A stretch of 64,000 nucleotides of DNA from positions 28,879,679-28,943,678 of the forward strand of contig NC_079135.1 in NCBI RefSeq assembly GCF_945859705.1. The letters run 5' to 3'. Position 1 is the stretch's first letter. Every line of letters starts with the position of its first letter. This stretch comes from Episyrphus balteatus (lineage: Eukaryota; Arthropoda; Insecta; Diptera; Syrphidae). Positions 1-13,200 of the stretch are shown here, in pieces. The notes beneath the pieces were generated by a model that saw only the letters and a list, made by a program, of their open reading frames with translations, did not search any database and was not told where the DNA came from. A program made the position numbers and the translations under genes.

Positions 1-100
1 TACGATAGTTTTTTCATTCGAATACTTTTTTTATTCGATAGTTTCTTCATCCGAATAGTTTTTTATACGATAGTTTTTTCATTCGAATAGTTTTATTATA
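1..100. mobile_element. ATTCGATAG-rich TIR element, left part (runs off window)
   Basis: Tandem degenerate units of about 24 bp alternating CGATAGTTTTTT and CATTCGAATAGTTTT. The same sequence resumes at 3405, so this is the left remnant of one element interrupted by the palindromic transposon at 101-3404. Its left terminus lies outside the window. A second, complete copy at 53898-54278 gives the family structure. Confidence 0.75.
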
Positions 101-3100
101 TAGAGCAAGAGCCCACGACGGCCAGACCTTCGTTATTTTATACCAGCTGAAAGTTTGTCTGTGCATACCCCCCATAGAGGTAAGAACGCCCAGGGACTTT
201 TTAATTCTGGGTTGTGGTTGCTTTGGCAGGTAAACGGTACTAAAGGTGTAAAAAATAGGACCTTACTTTCGTCATAGTATACCGCTTCATCTTTTTATAT
301 TTTCTTAAGGATAACTTCAGAAGTCTAGTCGTCCATTGCCAGACACCTACGGCGGTTGTTTCCCCCTGCCAGACACCCTTTAACTTGCAAAAATTAGGAC
401 CCTACTTTCGTCATAGTATACCAGCTAAATTTTATATATGTTATTTGGGGTCCTATGAAAAGATGTTACCTCAAGAGCCAGACAGTTTTGATGGTTGCAA
501 CACCTTGCCAGACACAATTTTCTAAAAAATTACTCAAAATAAAAAAAAAATATTAAAAAACGACGGCAACACTTACAGTAACAAATGATACTTTTTTCAA
601 AAGCCAGAATTGTACACTTAATTTTAATTTTTAAATCAAGTCATTTCAATCAATAGTTTTTGAAATAATTGATTCCAAAGTCAAAATTTGTGAAAAAAAA
701 AGTTTAAAAAATTACATTGAATACACGGTGTTACAAAAATGAGGTTTTAAAATATACGCGGGCGGAGACCTATCAGGTTTTGTAGAGCTAGTCGCACTGA
801 ATACGAAACGGTATTTGAAAATCCCCTAACACCCCCAAAATCTGGAGTTACGGGCAAAAAAACGGTTTTTTGGACCTTCACCCATTGAAAAAATTCTAGC
901 TTCGACAATTTTTTACCCATTTTCGACATTTTAACAGTTTCTGATAGAAGATAAATATACCTTTTTAACAATGTATAAAACATGTAACTCGGTTAAACCA
1001 CTTAGAATTTATAAGATGTCAAAGTTCAAAAATTCAATTTTTTTTGTCATTTGCCCAACTTCGGCATCAATTTAAAGTATATGTTTTCAAAACAACATGC
1101 TATTTAAAAAATATATTCTAAAACTATATCTATTTCCTAATTGATCGAGGTATTTTTTATGAAAATCACTTCAAAATTGGCTTAGAAAAAAAAATTTTCG
1201 ATTTCAACCCAGATACAGAAATTCGAACTTTTAGGTATAGAACAAAAAAGTTGTTTCGGCACGTAGTAGGATAAGTTGGGCGCCAGGATTTGATGAAGAG
1301 TTTTTGTAGAGGAGCTCAATACAAACATTTTTTTCTTTGGGAGGGGGGTCTATCTCCCCCCGTTTAGGTGGGAGGCCATTTTTCTAAAAAAAAATTATCA
1401 AAATAAAAAAAAATTATTAAAAAACAACAACAACAACAAGCAACACTAACAGTATTAAATGATACCATTTCCAAAAGGCAAAATTGTGCATTTGATTCTA
1501 ATTTTTAAATCAATATAATATTACCAATAGTTTTTGAAATAATCGATTTCAAAGTTAAAAATAGGGGAAACAAAATTTTTTAAAACTGATTTTATACTAT
1601 TTTTGTCCAGACTGTGAATTTTAGTAAATAAATTACTTAGACAGAAAACTGCCTCAATTAATTCCTTATCGAACAATGAAAACAATATGTTTCTATGTCT
1701 TCTAGTTTTTGAGAAAATTGAAAAATAAAAACAAATAAAAACAAAAATTATTTTGAAAAAAGAAAAATCTGATAAAATAATTTTTCAATTTTCCCAAAAA
1801 CTAGAAGACATAGAAACATATTGTTTTCATTGTTCGATAAGGAATTAATTGAGGCAGTTTTCTGTCTAAGTAATTTATTTACTAAAATTCACAGTCTGGA
1901 CAAAAATAGTATAAAATCAGTTTTAAAAAATTTTGTTTCCCCTATTTTTAACTTTGAAATCGATTATTTCAAAAACTATTGGTAATATTATATTGATTTA
2001 AAAATTAGAATCAAATGCACAATTTTGCCTTTTGGAAATGGTACCATTTAATACTGTTAGTGTTGCTTGTTGTTGTTGTTGTTTTTTAATAATTTTTTTT
2101 TATTTTGATAATTTTTTTTTAGAAAAATGGCCTCCCACCTAAACGGGGGGAGATAGACCCCCCTCCCAAAGAAAAAAATGTTTGTATTGAGCTCCTCTAC
2201 AAAAACTCTTCATCAAATCCTGGCGCCCAACTTATCCTACTACGTGCCGAAACAACTTTTTTGTTCTATACCTAAAAGTTCGAATTTCTGTATCTGGGTT
2301 GAAATCGAAAATTTTTTTTTCTAAGCCAATTTTGAAGTGATTTTCATAAAAAATACCTCGATCAATTAGGAAATAGATATAGTTTTAGAATATATTTTTT
2401 AAATAGCATGTTGTTTTGAAAACATATACTTTAAATTGATGCCGAAGTTGGGCAAATGACAAAAAAAATTGAATTTTTGAACTTTGACATCTTATAAATT
2501 CTAAGTGGTTTAACCGAGTTACATGTTTTATACATTGTTAAAAAGGTATATTTATCTTCTATCAGAAACTGTTAAAATGTCGAAAATGGGTAAAAAATTG
2601 TCGAAGCTAGAATTTTTTCAATGGGTGAAGGTCCAAAAAACCGTTTTTTGCCCGTAACTCCAGATTTTGGGGGTGTTAGGGGATTTTCAAATACCGTTTC
2701 GTATTCAGTGCGACTAGCTCTACAAAACCTGATAGGTCTCCGCCCGCGTATATTTTAAAACCTCATTTTTGTAACACCGTGTATTCAATGTAATTTTTTA
2801 AACTTTTTTTTTCACAAATTTTGACTTTGGAATCAATTATTTCAAAAACTATTGATTGAAATGACTTGATTTAAAAATTAAAATTAAGTGTACAATTCTG
2901 GCTTTTGAAAAAAGTATCATTTGTTACTGTAAGTGTTGCCGTCGTTTTTTAATATTTTTTTTTTATTTTGAGTAATTTTTTAGAAAATTGTGTCTGGCAA
3001 GGTGTTGCAACCATCAAAACTGTCTGGCTCTTGAGGTAACATCTTTTCATAGGACCCCAAATAACATATATAAAATTTAGCTGGTATACTATGACGAAAG

Positions 3101-3404
3101 TAGGGTCCTAATTTTTGCAAGTTAAAGGGTGTCTGGCAGGGGGAAACAACCGCCGTAGGTGTCTGGCAATGGACGACTAGACTTCTGAAGTTATCCTTAA
3201 GAAAATATAAAAAGATGAAGCGGTATACTATGACGAAAGTAAGGTCCTATTTTTTACACCTTTAGTACCGTTTACCTGCCAAAGCAACCACAACCCAGAA
3301 TTAAAAAGTCCCTGGGCGTTCTTACCTCTATGGGGGGTATGCACAGACAAACTTTCAGCTGGTATAAAATAACGAAGGTCTGGCCGTCGTGGGCTCTTAG
3401 TCTA
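101..3404. mobile_element. 3.3-kb palindromic (long inverted repeat) transposon
   Basis: Two arms of about 1.62 kb (107-1726 and 1780-3398) are reverse complements around a 53-bp loop. By eye they differ only by a few substitutions and one A-run indel. The ends are TAGAGCAAGAGCCC (101-114) and GGGCTCTTAGTCTA (3391-3404). The trinucleotide ATA lies on both sides (98-100 and 3405-3407) and is the likely target duplication, because removing the insert restores the host repeat. Each arm carries subterminal repeats of GCCAGACA and of TTTCGTCATAGTATACC. The outer 60 bp resemble the ends of the element at 38547-40451 (shared TATACCAGCTGAAAGTT-like block). No transposase is visible, so it is non-autonomous. 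Superfamily unassigned. Confidence 0.88.
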
Positions 3405-3954
3405 ATACGATTGTTTTTTCATTCGAATAGTTTTTTTATATGATAGTTTTTTCATTCGAATAGTTTTACTATACGATAGTTTTTTCATTCGAATACTTTT
3501 TTTATTCGATAGTTTTTTCATCCGAATAGTTTTTTATACGATAGTTTTTTCATTCGAATAGTTTTATTATACGATTGTTTTTTTATTCGAATACTTTTTT
3601 TTATTCGATAGTTTTTTCATTCGAATAGTTTTTTTATACGATAGATTTTTCATTCGATAGTTTTTCCATTCGAATAGTTTTACTATACGATAGTTTTTTC
3701 ATTCGAATAGTTTTTTTATTCGAATAGTTTTTTTAAATAACTGAATATTTTATTCGATAGTTCATCCGATAGTTTTTATTCGATAGTTTATTTGATAGTA
3801 TATTCGATAGTTTATTCGATAGTTTTTATTCGATAGTTTTATTTGATAGTTTATTCGAATGAATAAATTAATGAATGAAAAATTCTATAGTTCAAATCAT
3901 TTAGTTAGGTACTAACTATCGATAGTTCAAATCGTTCGATAGTTCCCATCACTA
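3405..3954. mobile_element. ATTCGATAG-rich TIR element, right part
   Basis: Continuation of the element at 1-100. It has many CATTCGAATAGTTTT / CGATAGTTTTTT units, then ATTCGATAGTTTATT units, then the terminal block ACTATCGATAGTTC and the end GTTCCCATCACTA (3942-3954). That end is the reverse complement of the left terminus TAGTGATGGGAAC seen in the second copy at 53898. The terminal block contains TATCGATA. Confidence 0.75.
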
Positions 3955-5319
3955 CGTCCTTATAGCCTGATCTTAATGATATGCAAATGAGATTAATATT
4001 GACAGAGCATAAATAGTGGTTCAGCATCAGGATCTGACCTAAATTCTAATGACCAGGATGCATTGCAAACAACATAGACAGTCTTAAGATAGAGAAAGAA
4101 ATGGTGGACGACACGAGGTGAAACGTTTGCTAGCAGGACACACCGGAAGAAAGGGATGTTTCATTTGAATTTGCCACTTCCGTAAAGTGCTTTATGTCAT
4201 ATAGTGCTAAAGTTATGCTATATACAAGGCTCTAGGGATAGATTATAGTTATAGTTTGTTTGCATTTTGGCTTGTGGTTCAGGTATGTGTGCGTTTGTGT
4301 GTGTCTGTATGTGTTTGTGTATGTTTGTTGTTTGTTTATTCGCTCCAATTGGATATTCTAAATAATTGTAATTTGGTGCATAAACAGTTAACGCAATGGT
4401 CAATGGTAAATATAAACAACAACATCGATGAAGCAAGATATGATAGAAAATTGAGAGGATGAGAGATAGGTTAATGGAAAACATTCTCCTTCAGAATGGT
4501 ATTGCTATAATTATAGCACAAATAGAATTTGAGCAAATCGAAAATTATTGAGGTCCGTTTGTGTATTAAATTCATCAATATAGCCAACAAACTGTTAGAG
4601 AGAGGAGAGATGCTTTGGTATATATGCAATTATGTAAACATTATAAGGACAACAATGAGGTTTGGAAGGCCTACAAAATTGAGTCGGATGCGATGGGCAT
4701 TTGGATATTAATGCGTAGGTAAATTGGGATTGTTGAAATAGTTTCCCGCAAATGAGTAACGAAGGAGTTTAATGTTTAATTCTTTACATTGATGACGATT
4801 AAGTAATGAGATTGCGTAATTTTGTTAATGGAATTGCAATAATGCTAGAAATAAGATTGGGAAAGGAAAGGAATTTGTAGAAGAAAAGAAAATAGAAAAG
4901 TATGAAGATGCAATTCGAGGAAAAGGATCCATTTTAAGATTTTAAAACAAACAAAGTAAAGATTTTTGATTCAAAAAGTAATTCTAACTTATTCTCTTAC
5001 AAATTAAAAAATATTATATTTGCTTTTTCTACTGCACATCATATTAAAAGGCTTTGACTTCCAAACTAAGTAGACCATCTGATTTCTTATATATACCTTA
5101 GCCTTTTTCATTTTGAGGCAACTTTTCTTTTTCAACTAAAAAACAGGTCTAAGATTTTCAAAAATATGAAGAAAAAAATCTCTCAAAATATGAGCTCTGA
5201 ATATTGTAGAGGTGCCTATTTCTGATTTCCATATAAATAACATGGGAAAAAAATTTGTTTTTTTTTTTTCTTATTTTTGTTGTTTTACAAAAAAGCATTG
5301 TAGAAACTAACTAAAATAT
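3955..5319. other. Non-coding, no gene seen
   Basis: Intergenic or intronic AT-rich DNA. A TG-rich low-complexity patch lies at about 4280-4335. An ATGCAAAT octamer-like site lies at about 3982. The 60-90-codon frames here lack splice signals or recognisable protein features. Confidence 0.6.
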
Positions 5320-5328
5320 GATTCTTAT

Positions 5329-5948
5329 GGGAAACCGACGAAGTTACGAATACCAGAGTTACGGGCGACAGAGTTACGAGCGTCAAAGTTACGCGAAACC
5401 GAAGTTACGAAAAACTAGAGTTACGAATTCTAAAGTTATGTTAAGCTATGACATGTGATTTTTGGGTTGGCAACAATTGCGAGGAACGATATGGAATTAT
5501 GGAAATACAAACAAGAGATTAACATTTTTCTCATTGGTCAGAACTGAATGAGTAAAGCGAAAATGGGTGTTATTTAATCTTGTAAAATTTTGATTGGATA
5601 GGTATAGATATACATATATGGTTTTGTTTTTGTGAGAAGATCGCAAAAACGTTGAAATAGAAAAAAAAAACATAAGCATACTTATGTAAGTTTGGGGGAC
5701 AAAATTGAAATTAACTTCTTATTTGTCCAACTAATATTGCACACCTACGTATCGATATTCTCTTATTTATGTTTCCATAATTCCATATAGTTCCTCGCAA
5801 TTGTTGCCAACCCAAAAATCACATATCATAACTTAACATAACTTTAGAATTCGTAACTCTAGTTTTTCGTAACTTCGGTTTCGCGTAACTTTGACGGCCG
5901 TAACTCTGTCGCGCGTAACTCTGTTATTCGTAACTCCGTTACCATTTC
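5329..5948. mobile_element. 620-bp foldback element with GTTACG subterminal repeats
   Basis: Inverted arms of about 175 bp (5329-5510 and 5765-5948) begin with seven or so copies of a 14-17-bp unit centred on AGAGTTACG / AAAGTTACG, followed by unique sequence (TTTTTGGGTTGGCAACAATT). The insertion is bounded by an exact 9-bp direct repeat GATTCTTAT at 5320-5328 and 5949-5957. Long arms built from short tandem repeats with a 9-bp duplication fit the foldback (FB-like) or MULE-type class. The 250-bp centre codes for nothing recognisable. Confidence 0.85.
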
Positions 5949-5957
5949 GATTCTTAT

Positions 5958-6265
5958 AGTACATTGAGCGCTCTACAAAAAGTATTCAAGACATTTTTTC
6001 ATAGAGTGAACCCCACTGTAGTTATTCAAGCTTAAAGTTCAAAATATATGAAATTATGACTTTTATTTCGTATATTTCGTCGTTATTTAAAAAAAATTGA
6101 AATTTGTTTTCTGTTGGAAATAAATACAAAAAGATATTCCCAAAGTTTGAAGTCTCTAACATAATTCTTACCCATGCCTTTAAGCGGTTGAAGTTTCTTA
6201 TGGGAATAATAAGGGATTTCGGACCTTGTTCGATCAATTTTAAATTCCGATAAAATTTTAATTAA
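5958..6265. other. Non-coding spacer
   Basis: AT-rich sequence between the GTTACG foldback element and the tandem repeat. No exon or repeat boundary could be supported. Confidence 0.5.
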
Positions 6266-7090
6266 GATATGAGATCTCAGTGAAAAGATCTGTGCATTCA
6301 ACTGAAAAAATTATAAATTTAATTTTCAAGATTTTCGAAAATTAACCAAGGGACTTTTTAGACTCTAGTCATAACTGAAAACCAAAAGTTTTTAGGAGTT
6401 CGGGTTGCTGAATTATTTGCAATCAAAATATTTTTTTTTTTTACTTCATTCGGAAGAGATATTTTCGGATGAAAGTCTCGAAACAAGTTTTGGTTTACAG
6501 ATATGAGATCTCAGTGAGCAGATCTATGCATTCAGCTAAAAAAATTATAAATTTATTTTTTTAAGATTTTCGAAAATTATCCAAGAGGTACCCCTTGTCT
6601 AAAAAATCGGAATTTTCAAAAATTTTCTTCAAATCGCACAAATGACAAAACAAAAGAAAGGGCTTTTTAGACTCTATTCATAACTGAAAACCAAAAGTTT
6701 GTAGAAGTTCGGGTTGCTGAATTATTTGCAAGCGAAATATGTTTTTTTCTTAATTCGGAAGCAGGTATTTTCGGATCAAAGTCTCGAAATAAGTTTTAGT
6801 TTAAAGATATGAAATCACAGTGAACGGGCCAATGCATTCAGCTAATAAATTTATAAATTTAATTTCTTAAGATTTTCGAAAATTATCCAAGGGGTACCCC
6901 TTGTCTAAAAAAACGGAATTTTCAAAAATTTTCTCCAAATCCCTCAAATGAGACAACAAAAGAAAGGACTTTTTAGACTCTATTCATAACTGAAAAACAA
7001 AAGTTTGTAGATGTTCGAGTTGCTGAATTATTTGCCATCGAAATATTTGTTTTTCTTCATTCGGAAGCAGATATTTTCGAATCAAAGTCT
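6266..7090. repeat. About 300-bp tandem repeat, three units
   Basis: Units start near 6266, 6500 and 6806 at GATATGAGATCTCAGTGA-like sequence. Each continues through TGCATTCAGCT, AAGATTTTCGAAAATTA, GGACTTTTTAGACTCTA and TTCGGAAGCAGATATTTTCG. The first unit lacks about 70 bp that in the others contain the small palindrome GGGGTACCCC. The same family occurs in reverse orientation at 57840-59000. Confidence 0.75.
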
Positions 7091-9986
7091 AATTGATTTC
7101 TTTTAACTATAGTTCACCATAGAACCATGGTTAATTTTTTTAACTCTATCGGACTCAACACTCTAAAGGAGTCATTTTTCTTAAACAAAAGTTGGTCCAA
7201 ATATTTAATAAACTCACACCTTAATAGAAATTTAGGGACTTTCTATCCATTTTCTATTCTCTTAAAGTTCTAAATCTTAAATCCTTAGTAAATCTACACA
7301 CAAATCCTGGCGAGTATATCTTCTTAAAAAAACAAAGTTTTGCGTTTCTCTTGTAAGTTTCATTTTGAAGCTCTCCCCTCAACTAAGCCTCTTTTATTTT
7401 AGTCTATTTTCACTTTAACCTTACCGCATTCTGGTAACCATTTTCAAACTGCTTACATCTAAGCCACATTTCGTGGGATTTGCTTTAATCCTGTTTGCAT
7501 TGCAACAAATAAAAAGGGATATAAAACAAAAAAAAAAAAACCCAAAAGAGTATTATCCTCACCTATACTAAAACTAACCTCTGAACTTAAATGCATTCAA
7601 CTGTTCATCTTTTCTATGACCAATTGCCCAAAACCAAACTAACAATGCCGAAAACTATTTTCACATTTCCCCAGTATACCAAACCAACCCAGCATCATCA
7701 TCAACAGAGTTTATAGGAGTTACTGGCAGGCCCATCATAGAATAAAACATGGAAGAAATGTTCCCAAACACATAACTTGCATAGAGCTGTGAATATTGGA
7801 GAATCTCCTCTTTTTCTCTATCCCATAAATGCACTATGCAAACAGTTTCAATCTAAACTTGGCCATCAAATCCTTAAATTCCCATCTGGTCGGGCTTAAA
7901 TCGTTTGAACAGAGAGAGAACAGCCTTAGCAATGGTTTTTGGTTCGTGCGGTTGATTCAGGTTTGGGGAGCATTTAAATAAACTCGCTTACTCCCAATTC
8001 TCATCCTTTTTAACAATAAAAACAGGGAATGAGAATGAATTTTATCTATTTCGAAAGCCCTCCATCGACCACAAGCCAGAATAATGATTCCCCAAAGATT
8101 AGCATTAATTCGGTGGATCGTCCTTCTTCGGTTCGTTTGCGTTTGGTCTGCCCTCGCTACTCGCTCGCCCTGGCATACTCAAGTTTTCCCAAAACTAAAA
8201 ATTCAATTCAACAAAATTCCTTCGAGGAAGTTATGTCCTGGTGGTGCTTCGTCGTCGTTGGTCTTCGGTCTTTCGGTCGTTGTCCTTTCTCTGTGCTCAT
8301 CTGTGTGTCTGTTTTTCTGCCAGTGGCCTCAATTATGTGAATTGCTTTCGTCATTTTGAATGGTGTATTCCTATAAACCGCATCCACCCCCTGCTCCCAG
8401 CTGATCCGATCCTTCTTCAAACTTGGGAAATGACCGTAGTACCATCACCTACCTCCTCCGCCCTATCTTCGCATTCAATTGCACACAATCAATCCTGCAA
8501 TCCTCTGGATTATGCACGTACACTATGTTGGTTTGTGCAAGTGTATGTATACCTACATTTTTATTCTTGAAGAGTGAAGAAATTTATTCAAAAATCTCGG
8601 GGGTTATACAGGCCCTAAAAGTTTTAATCCGTTTTCCTTATCAAAGTTATCTTAACGAGGCCACAAAGTTTTCTTTGAAAGTCTAACGGTGCGGTTGTGG
8701 AACTCTGAGGAGGAGTTGAAGTTGATGGTGTGTATGAAGGCGGCAATACCTATATATGCGGTCGATGTGATGGCGGCGCGTACACATGTAAAGTTTTGAT
8801 TTGAAAATTTAATCCTGTGCCAAGGATCACAAGGGCACACACGGTTAAGGTAGGGGGATGTTGGATAACGATAGAGACACCATAAAGGGTATTATACCCT
8901 ATACCTTTCTATACCCCCTATAAACGAGAGGGTGCGTGCGTGCCTCGTTTGTGACTTTGTAAAAAGTTCTCACGTGGAAAGTCGTGCTGAATGAATCGAA
9001 TAAATTCCCAGGATTATCTCCTCAGGTAAAAAAGTGGAGGGTTACAACAAAACACGCAATGGAATGGGGGTTGTATAATATGTGACATGGGTTAGGGGTT
9101 GCGTAGGTTCATGGTTGAAACGTTGCTTTGTATAATTTTTGAGTTAAGCAGAATTTCATTGCTGCAAGGCTTAAATGGGTTGACACTTGACGCTGGGGAA
9201 CGTCTGTGTTTATTTAATCATGATGAGATGCAAAAAAAAAATAAAAGAGTTGATGACACAAAGGAACAGCACATATTTCTGCGAAGAACGAAATGAAGCC
9301 TGTGCAAATCTTTTTGCTTCCTTTAATTCTTTGATGTTTTTTTTTTCTGTCATGTATCTAACCTTGAATAAAAAATTATTCTTATATCGTAGGTGTTGTG
9401 GAGATGGGTTCTTCTCAGATTGAGATAGATATCCTTCAGCGAGAAAAGAGTGCATTTTCCTTGCTGCAAGTTGCAATATAGCTACTGATATAAAAGAATT
9501 ATAGAAGTTTTGTAGAGGGTTACAGAAAACAAAAATTTTTAAATAAATCTGGGGGAATTTATCCTCCTTTTTTTTTAAGCAGGAGTAGGATATTACAACA
9601 AAAACTTAGATATTTTACATCAACGAATACCTACACCTTTTCAAAGTAAAGACTTTTATTTTTTTAAACGTGTTAGTTATTTTTTAGAATATTTTGCTGA
9701 GGGGAAGGAGGTGGTGATGTGAATATAATCTCTTTATCATTGTACTTATGCTTGGATGTTCAAAAACACTGAATTGTTTCGGAATAGTATTGAGAATCAG
9801 TATGCAGCTGTGCACTCTCATATTGTTATTCAAACTTATCTGGCAACCATGGCAACATGTCATTTAAATTTTTAAGCCAAGCTTAGTTGTAATTGCAACT
9901 TTAGATGCATTTTCGAATTTTTGAAAAGTGCCTTTCTATTTGAGAGTAAAAATGATGCGTTCTGAGGAGGTTTGACGATAACTTGG
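7091..9986. other. Non-coding, no gene seen
   Basis: Intergenic or intronic sequence with locally higher GC (8080-8480, 8660-8800). Open frames here are short, overlapping and lack family features. A 13-bp palindrome GGGTATTATACCC sits at about 8887. Nothing else is supported. Confidence 0.55.
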
Positions 9987-9995
9987 TTTTTACTC

Positions 9996-10229
9996 GGGTT
10001 GGGGTCAAAATTCTACCGGGGTCAAATTTTGATAGAAGATGATCTTACAAAATTCTGCCAAAAATTAAAAAAAAAAATTGGAAAATGTTCCAAACCCTTT
10101 TTTAATTTTTGGCAGAATTTTGTGAAAAGCAGAATTTTGAAAAGCAGAACTTTGAAAGACAGAATAGAAAAAAAGCAGAATTTTCTTGAAAAAAGCAGAA
10201 TTTTGAAGTCAGAATTTTGACCCGCTCCC
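9996..10229. mobile_element. 234-bp foldback-type element with CAGAATTTTG repeats
   Basis: Ends are GGGTTGGGGTCAAAATTCT (9996-10014) and the inverse AGAATTTTGACCCGCTCCC (10211-10229). An exact 9-bp direct repeat TTTTTACTC flanks it (9987-9995 and 10230-10238). The interior has repeated CAGAATTTTG/CAGAACTTTG units in the right half and an inverted pair AATTTTTGGCAGAATTTTGT / ACAAAATTCTGCCAAAAATT. It is a non-coding miniature element. A related CAAAATTCTGTA repeat forms the core of the foldback element at 48542-52153. Confidence 0.85.
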
Positions 10230-10238
10230 TTTTTACTC

Positions 10239-13200
10239 ATACATTAACTCGTAGTGTTGTTCGAATATTTTAAAAAGAAAGTGCCGGATTTGAAAAATTT
10301 TTGGAGCCAAAAACACCCGCTTTCAAAAATTATTCATAAAATCGGGTATACAAATTTTCTTCTATTTGATTTCTGATTTGGCTCTGGAAACATTGACTTT
10401 CAATTTTTCCGTCATAACTTCTTATCTACATATTCTAATTCAACAAAAGAGGTATCGTTGGAAGCATTTTGAATATAGCGCCCTCTAGAGGCAAAAATAA
10501 TTAGCTCAGACCGATCAGAAAAATTTTGTTTTAAGGTATCAGAACTTTGCAGTCGATTGTTAATTGCAGAGAAGCAAATGGACATTAGGTTCTGTGCCTA
10601 AACGAAAAATCTGCAATGGCACACGCAAATGAAACTGGAAGAAGCTGTCTAAGGACACTCTAACGAGAAAGTAAGCCAGCGTCACTCGTTGGAATTCTGG
10701 GGAAAAATAAGTGCATTTTTCAATTTGTCACCTAGTAGAAACAGCCGGTCACTGGTAATAGCTTCACACATCACTGCCAATTTGGTTTGGCTTACAACAA
10801 AAATTAACAAGCCCCTTATTTACCAATTCTACCTTACTTAGCTAATTGTTGGAAAATACAAACATAAAATGTGACTTAAAATTGAATATCTCCGAAATAC
10901 CTTTTGGAAAGAAACATTACGTTAAAATGTTCAAAAACTTGAAATTAGTGTAAGAAACGTAGGCTTAAATGGATCTGTAAAATGGAGTTAATTAATGGGA
11001 AAGGATCTTAGAAGATCTTAAGGCTGCAGTCTCCACTCCTGCAGATGGTTATTGACTAGGAAGATCAAACCTACAATGAACAAGCCATAGCAGAAAAATT
11101 AATACAAGATAGACTCTTTAGAAATGATGAGAAGAACAGATTTTTGGTGAATGGTATTGACGAACATATTGAGTTTAGAAACTGAGATTAGATACATAGT
11201 GTTCTATTGAAATTTTTTAATCGGGGGAAAAATTAAACCAGTACAGAAACATGATTAACTGATATCTTTTACTTGAAGAATACATTCTGTTCCGTCATCC
11301 TAATAAAATTTTAAGTTTTTTTGTTGATTTAATACTCTTTTTGTAGAATTTTTCATCTCAAAGATTTTATATATCAGAACAGAAGAAGAAATATTCTTTC
11401 AGAATGAAACCATTTATAAGTTTAACTAAGGAGTAAAGCTCTGTAGTGATACAAATTCCAAACTAATGAGAAACGGAATCACATTTGTTAAATTTTAAAC
11501 AATTTTACAAAAAACAAGTTAAGAGACAAAAATGCAAACCTATCTTCCTCCAGCCGAACATAAATATTTTTGTATCAAAAGACAAACTTGCCATGTTTAA
11601 CCTCAAATCCCAAAACTATAAGTTCTATATTTCATGCAATTCCTGATTTAATTAGCTAAAATACTTCATAAAGTATAACAATCCTCTTAATGGAAATCCC
11701 CTCCAACAACAACAACTGTTGTGTGACAAAGCTTTTAGCTTTGGCTACACCTTCAAAGCAAATCCACCTGTCATAATGGCCTCGACAAAGTAGTGCCAGA
11801 GAGAGAAGGAGAACGTGCTACGTGCACATTCTACTTAATGTCATAAGCACTAAGCAAAGAAACAGACACACAAACTCGAAGGATTCGCTTAATGCACACA
11901 ATGCATGAATTCAGGATGCACATAAAGGTCCTCTCAAGTCGAATTATACAATGATAATTTAGAAAGTTGCTTTCGAAAATGTCAGGGCATGAAAAACCCA
12001 CTCCGCCGCGTCTTCGTTGTGTCGTGTCGTCTGTCTGTCTGTGGGTTTCTTTATTTTCGTTTACCCAAAAATTGTTTTTGTTTATTTTTATTTGTATGTG
12101 TCCGTTTGATGATGGGAACCTTTTGCTAAAGGATGCACAAATGCGAATGCCAGACATTTCAAGAGTTTTCTCTCTCTTGACCGCCCAGGGGCCTTGTTGT
12201 TTCAGTGCTCCTTGTCCTCTTTGCCAAAGTATACACAGGGTTCTAGAAACGAGGGTTTTTGTTTAGTTTGAAAAAGTTTTTCATTTGCAATTGTTGTTGT
12301 TGTTGTTGGTGCTGCTACTGTTTTTTTTTTTTTTGAATATTCCATTCACCTTAGACTTTATGCTAAGAACAATACTCCACAGAAGAATCTTTCTTCTCTT
12401 TCTTTTAACAGCTTCTATATAGTAGCAGCCTTGTCCTGTTGTAGTTGCTCGTATGTCTTTTTGCGTAGGAGGGTTTAATGATTGTTAAACGGTTTTTCGC
12501 AGGAAATGAAACTTTTGTCACTTTGCGTTGAATTTACTTTTTTTTTTTGCTGTTTCTTCTTATTTCTTTTTATTTCATCTATTGTCCTTGTGTACTCTAT
12601 CTGTGTGTTGTGTATGTATATATTGTTGCAAATAGAAGAGAGGAGAAAAAAAAAAAAAAAATTGTTTTGAATACCCTCAAGGTTTCTAAGCAATTTAACC
12701 TTAAATTGCATTGTTCCAGTGACGGAAATGAAAGTTCTAAACGCTCTCTCCACTGATGTTAAACTTACATATACCTACACAACACATACATATTATTGAG
12801 AATAAAATTAGACAAAGAAAAGCGATTACTTTAATGGAAACTCTTGGTGAAGGCAACTGTATGTGCGCTAGTGTGTATTTTGAAAATGGGCGATTGTGCA
12901 ATTTGAAAATGGTTTCCGAAAGTGTTCATTTGGACAAATTGTAAATTGGCACTTTAAGGTAACGAGAAAGTTGAATGTGTTTTAAAAAGATATTTATGAT
13001 TTTAATGCGGTTAACGGAAATTGTCTGCTAAATTCTGATCACATCGGCACCAAGTTTTGTTTAGGTACAAGTTAAGGAAGGAAATGATCAGTAGAACATT
13101 TATCCGTCAATGAAACAAATAATTCTTCTTTTTTAATATAGGTAGTTTACAATCTGCCATACTTGCTGGAGTAAATAATTTTACAAAATTTCAATGAAAC

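Noticed and set aside
747..983. 78-codon frame in the left arm of the palindrome
   Set aside because: The mirror copy in the right arm carries an indel that breaks it, so there is no sign of protein-level selection.
8670..8800. GC-richer open stretch of about 53 codons on the plus strand
   Set aside because: No splice sites at its edges and no recognisable protein.
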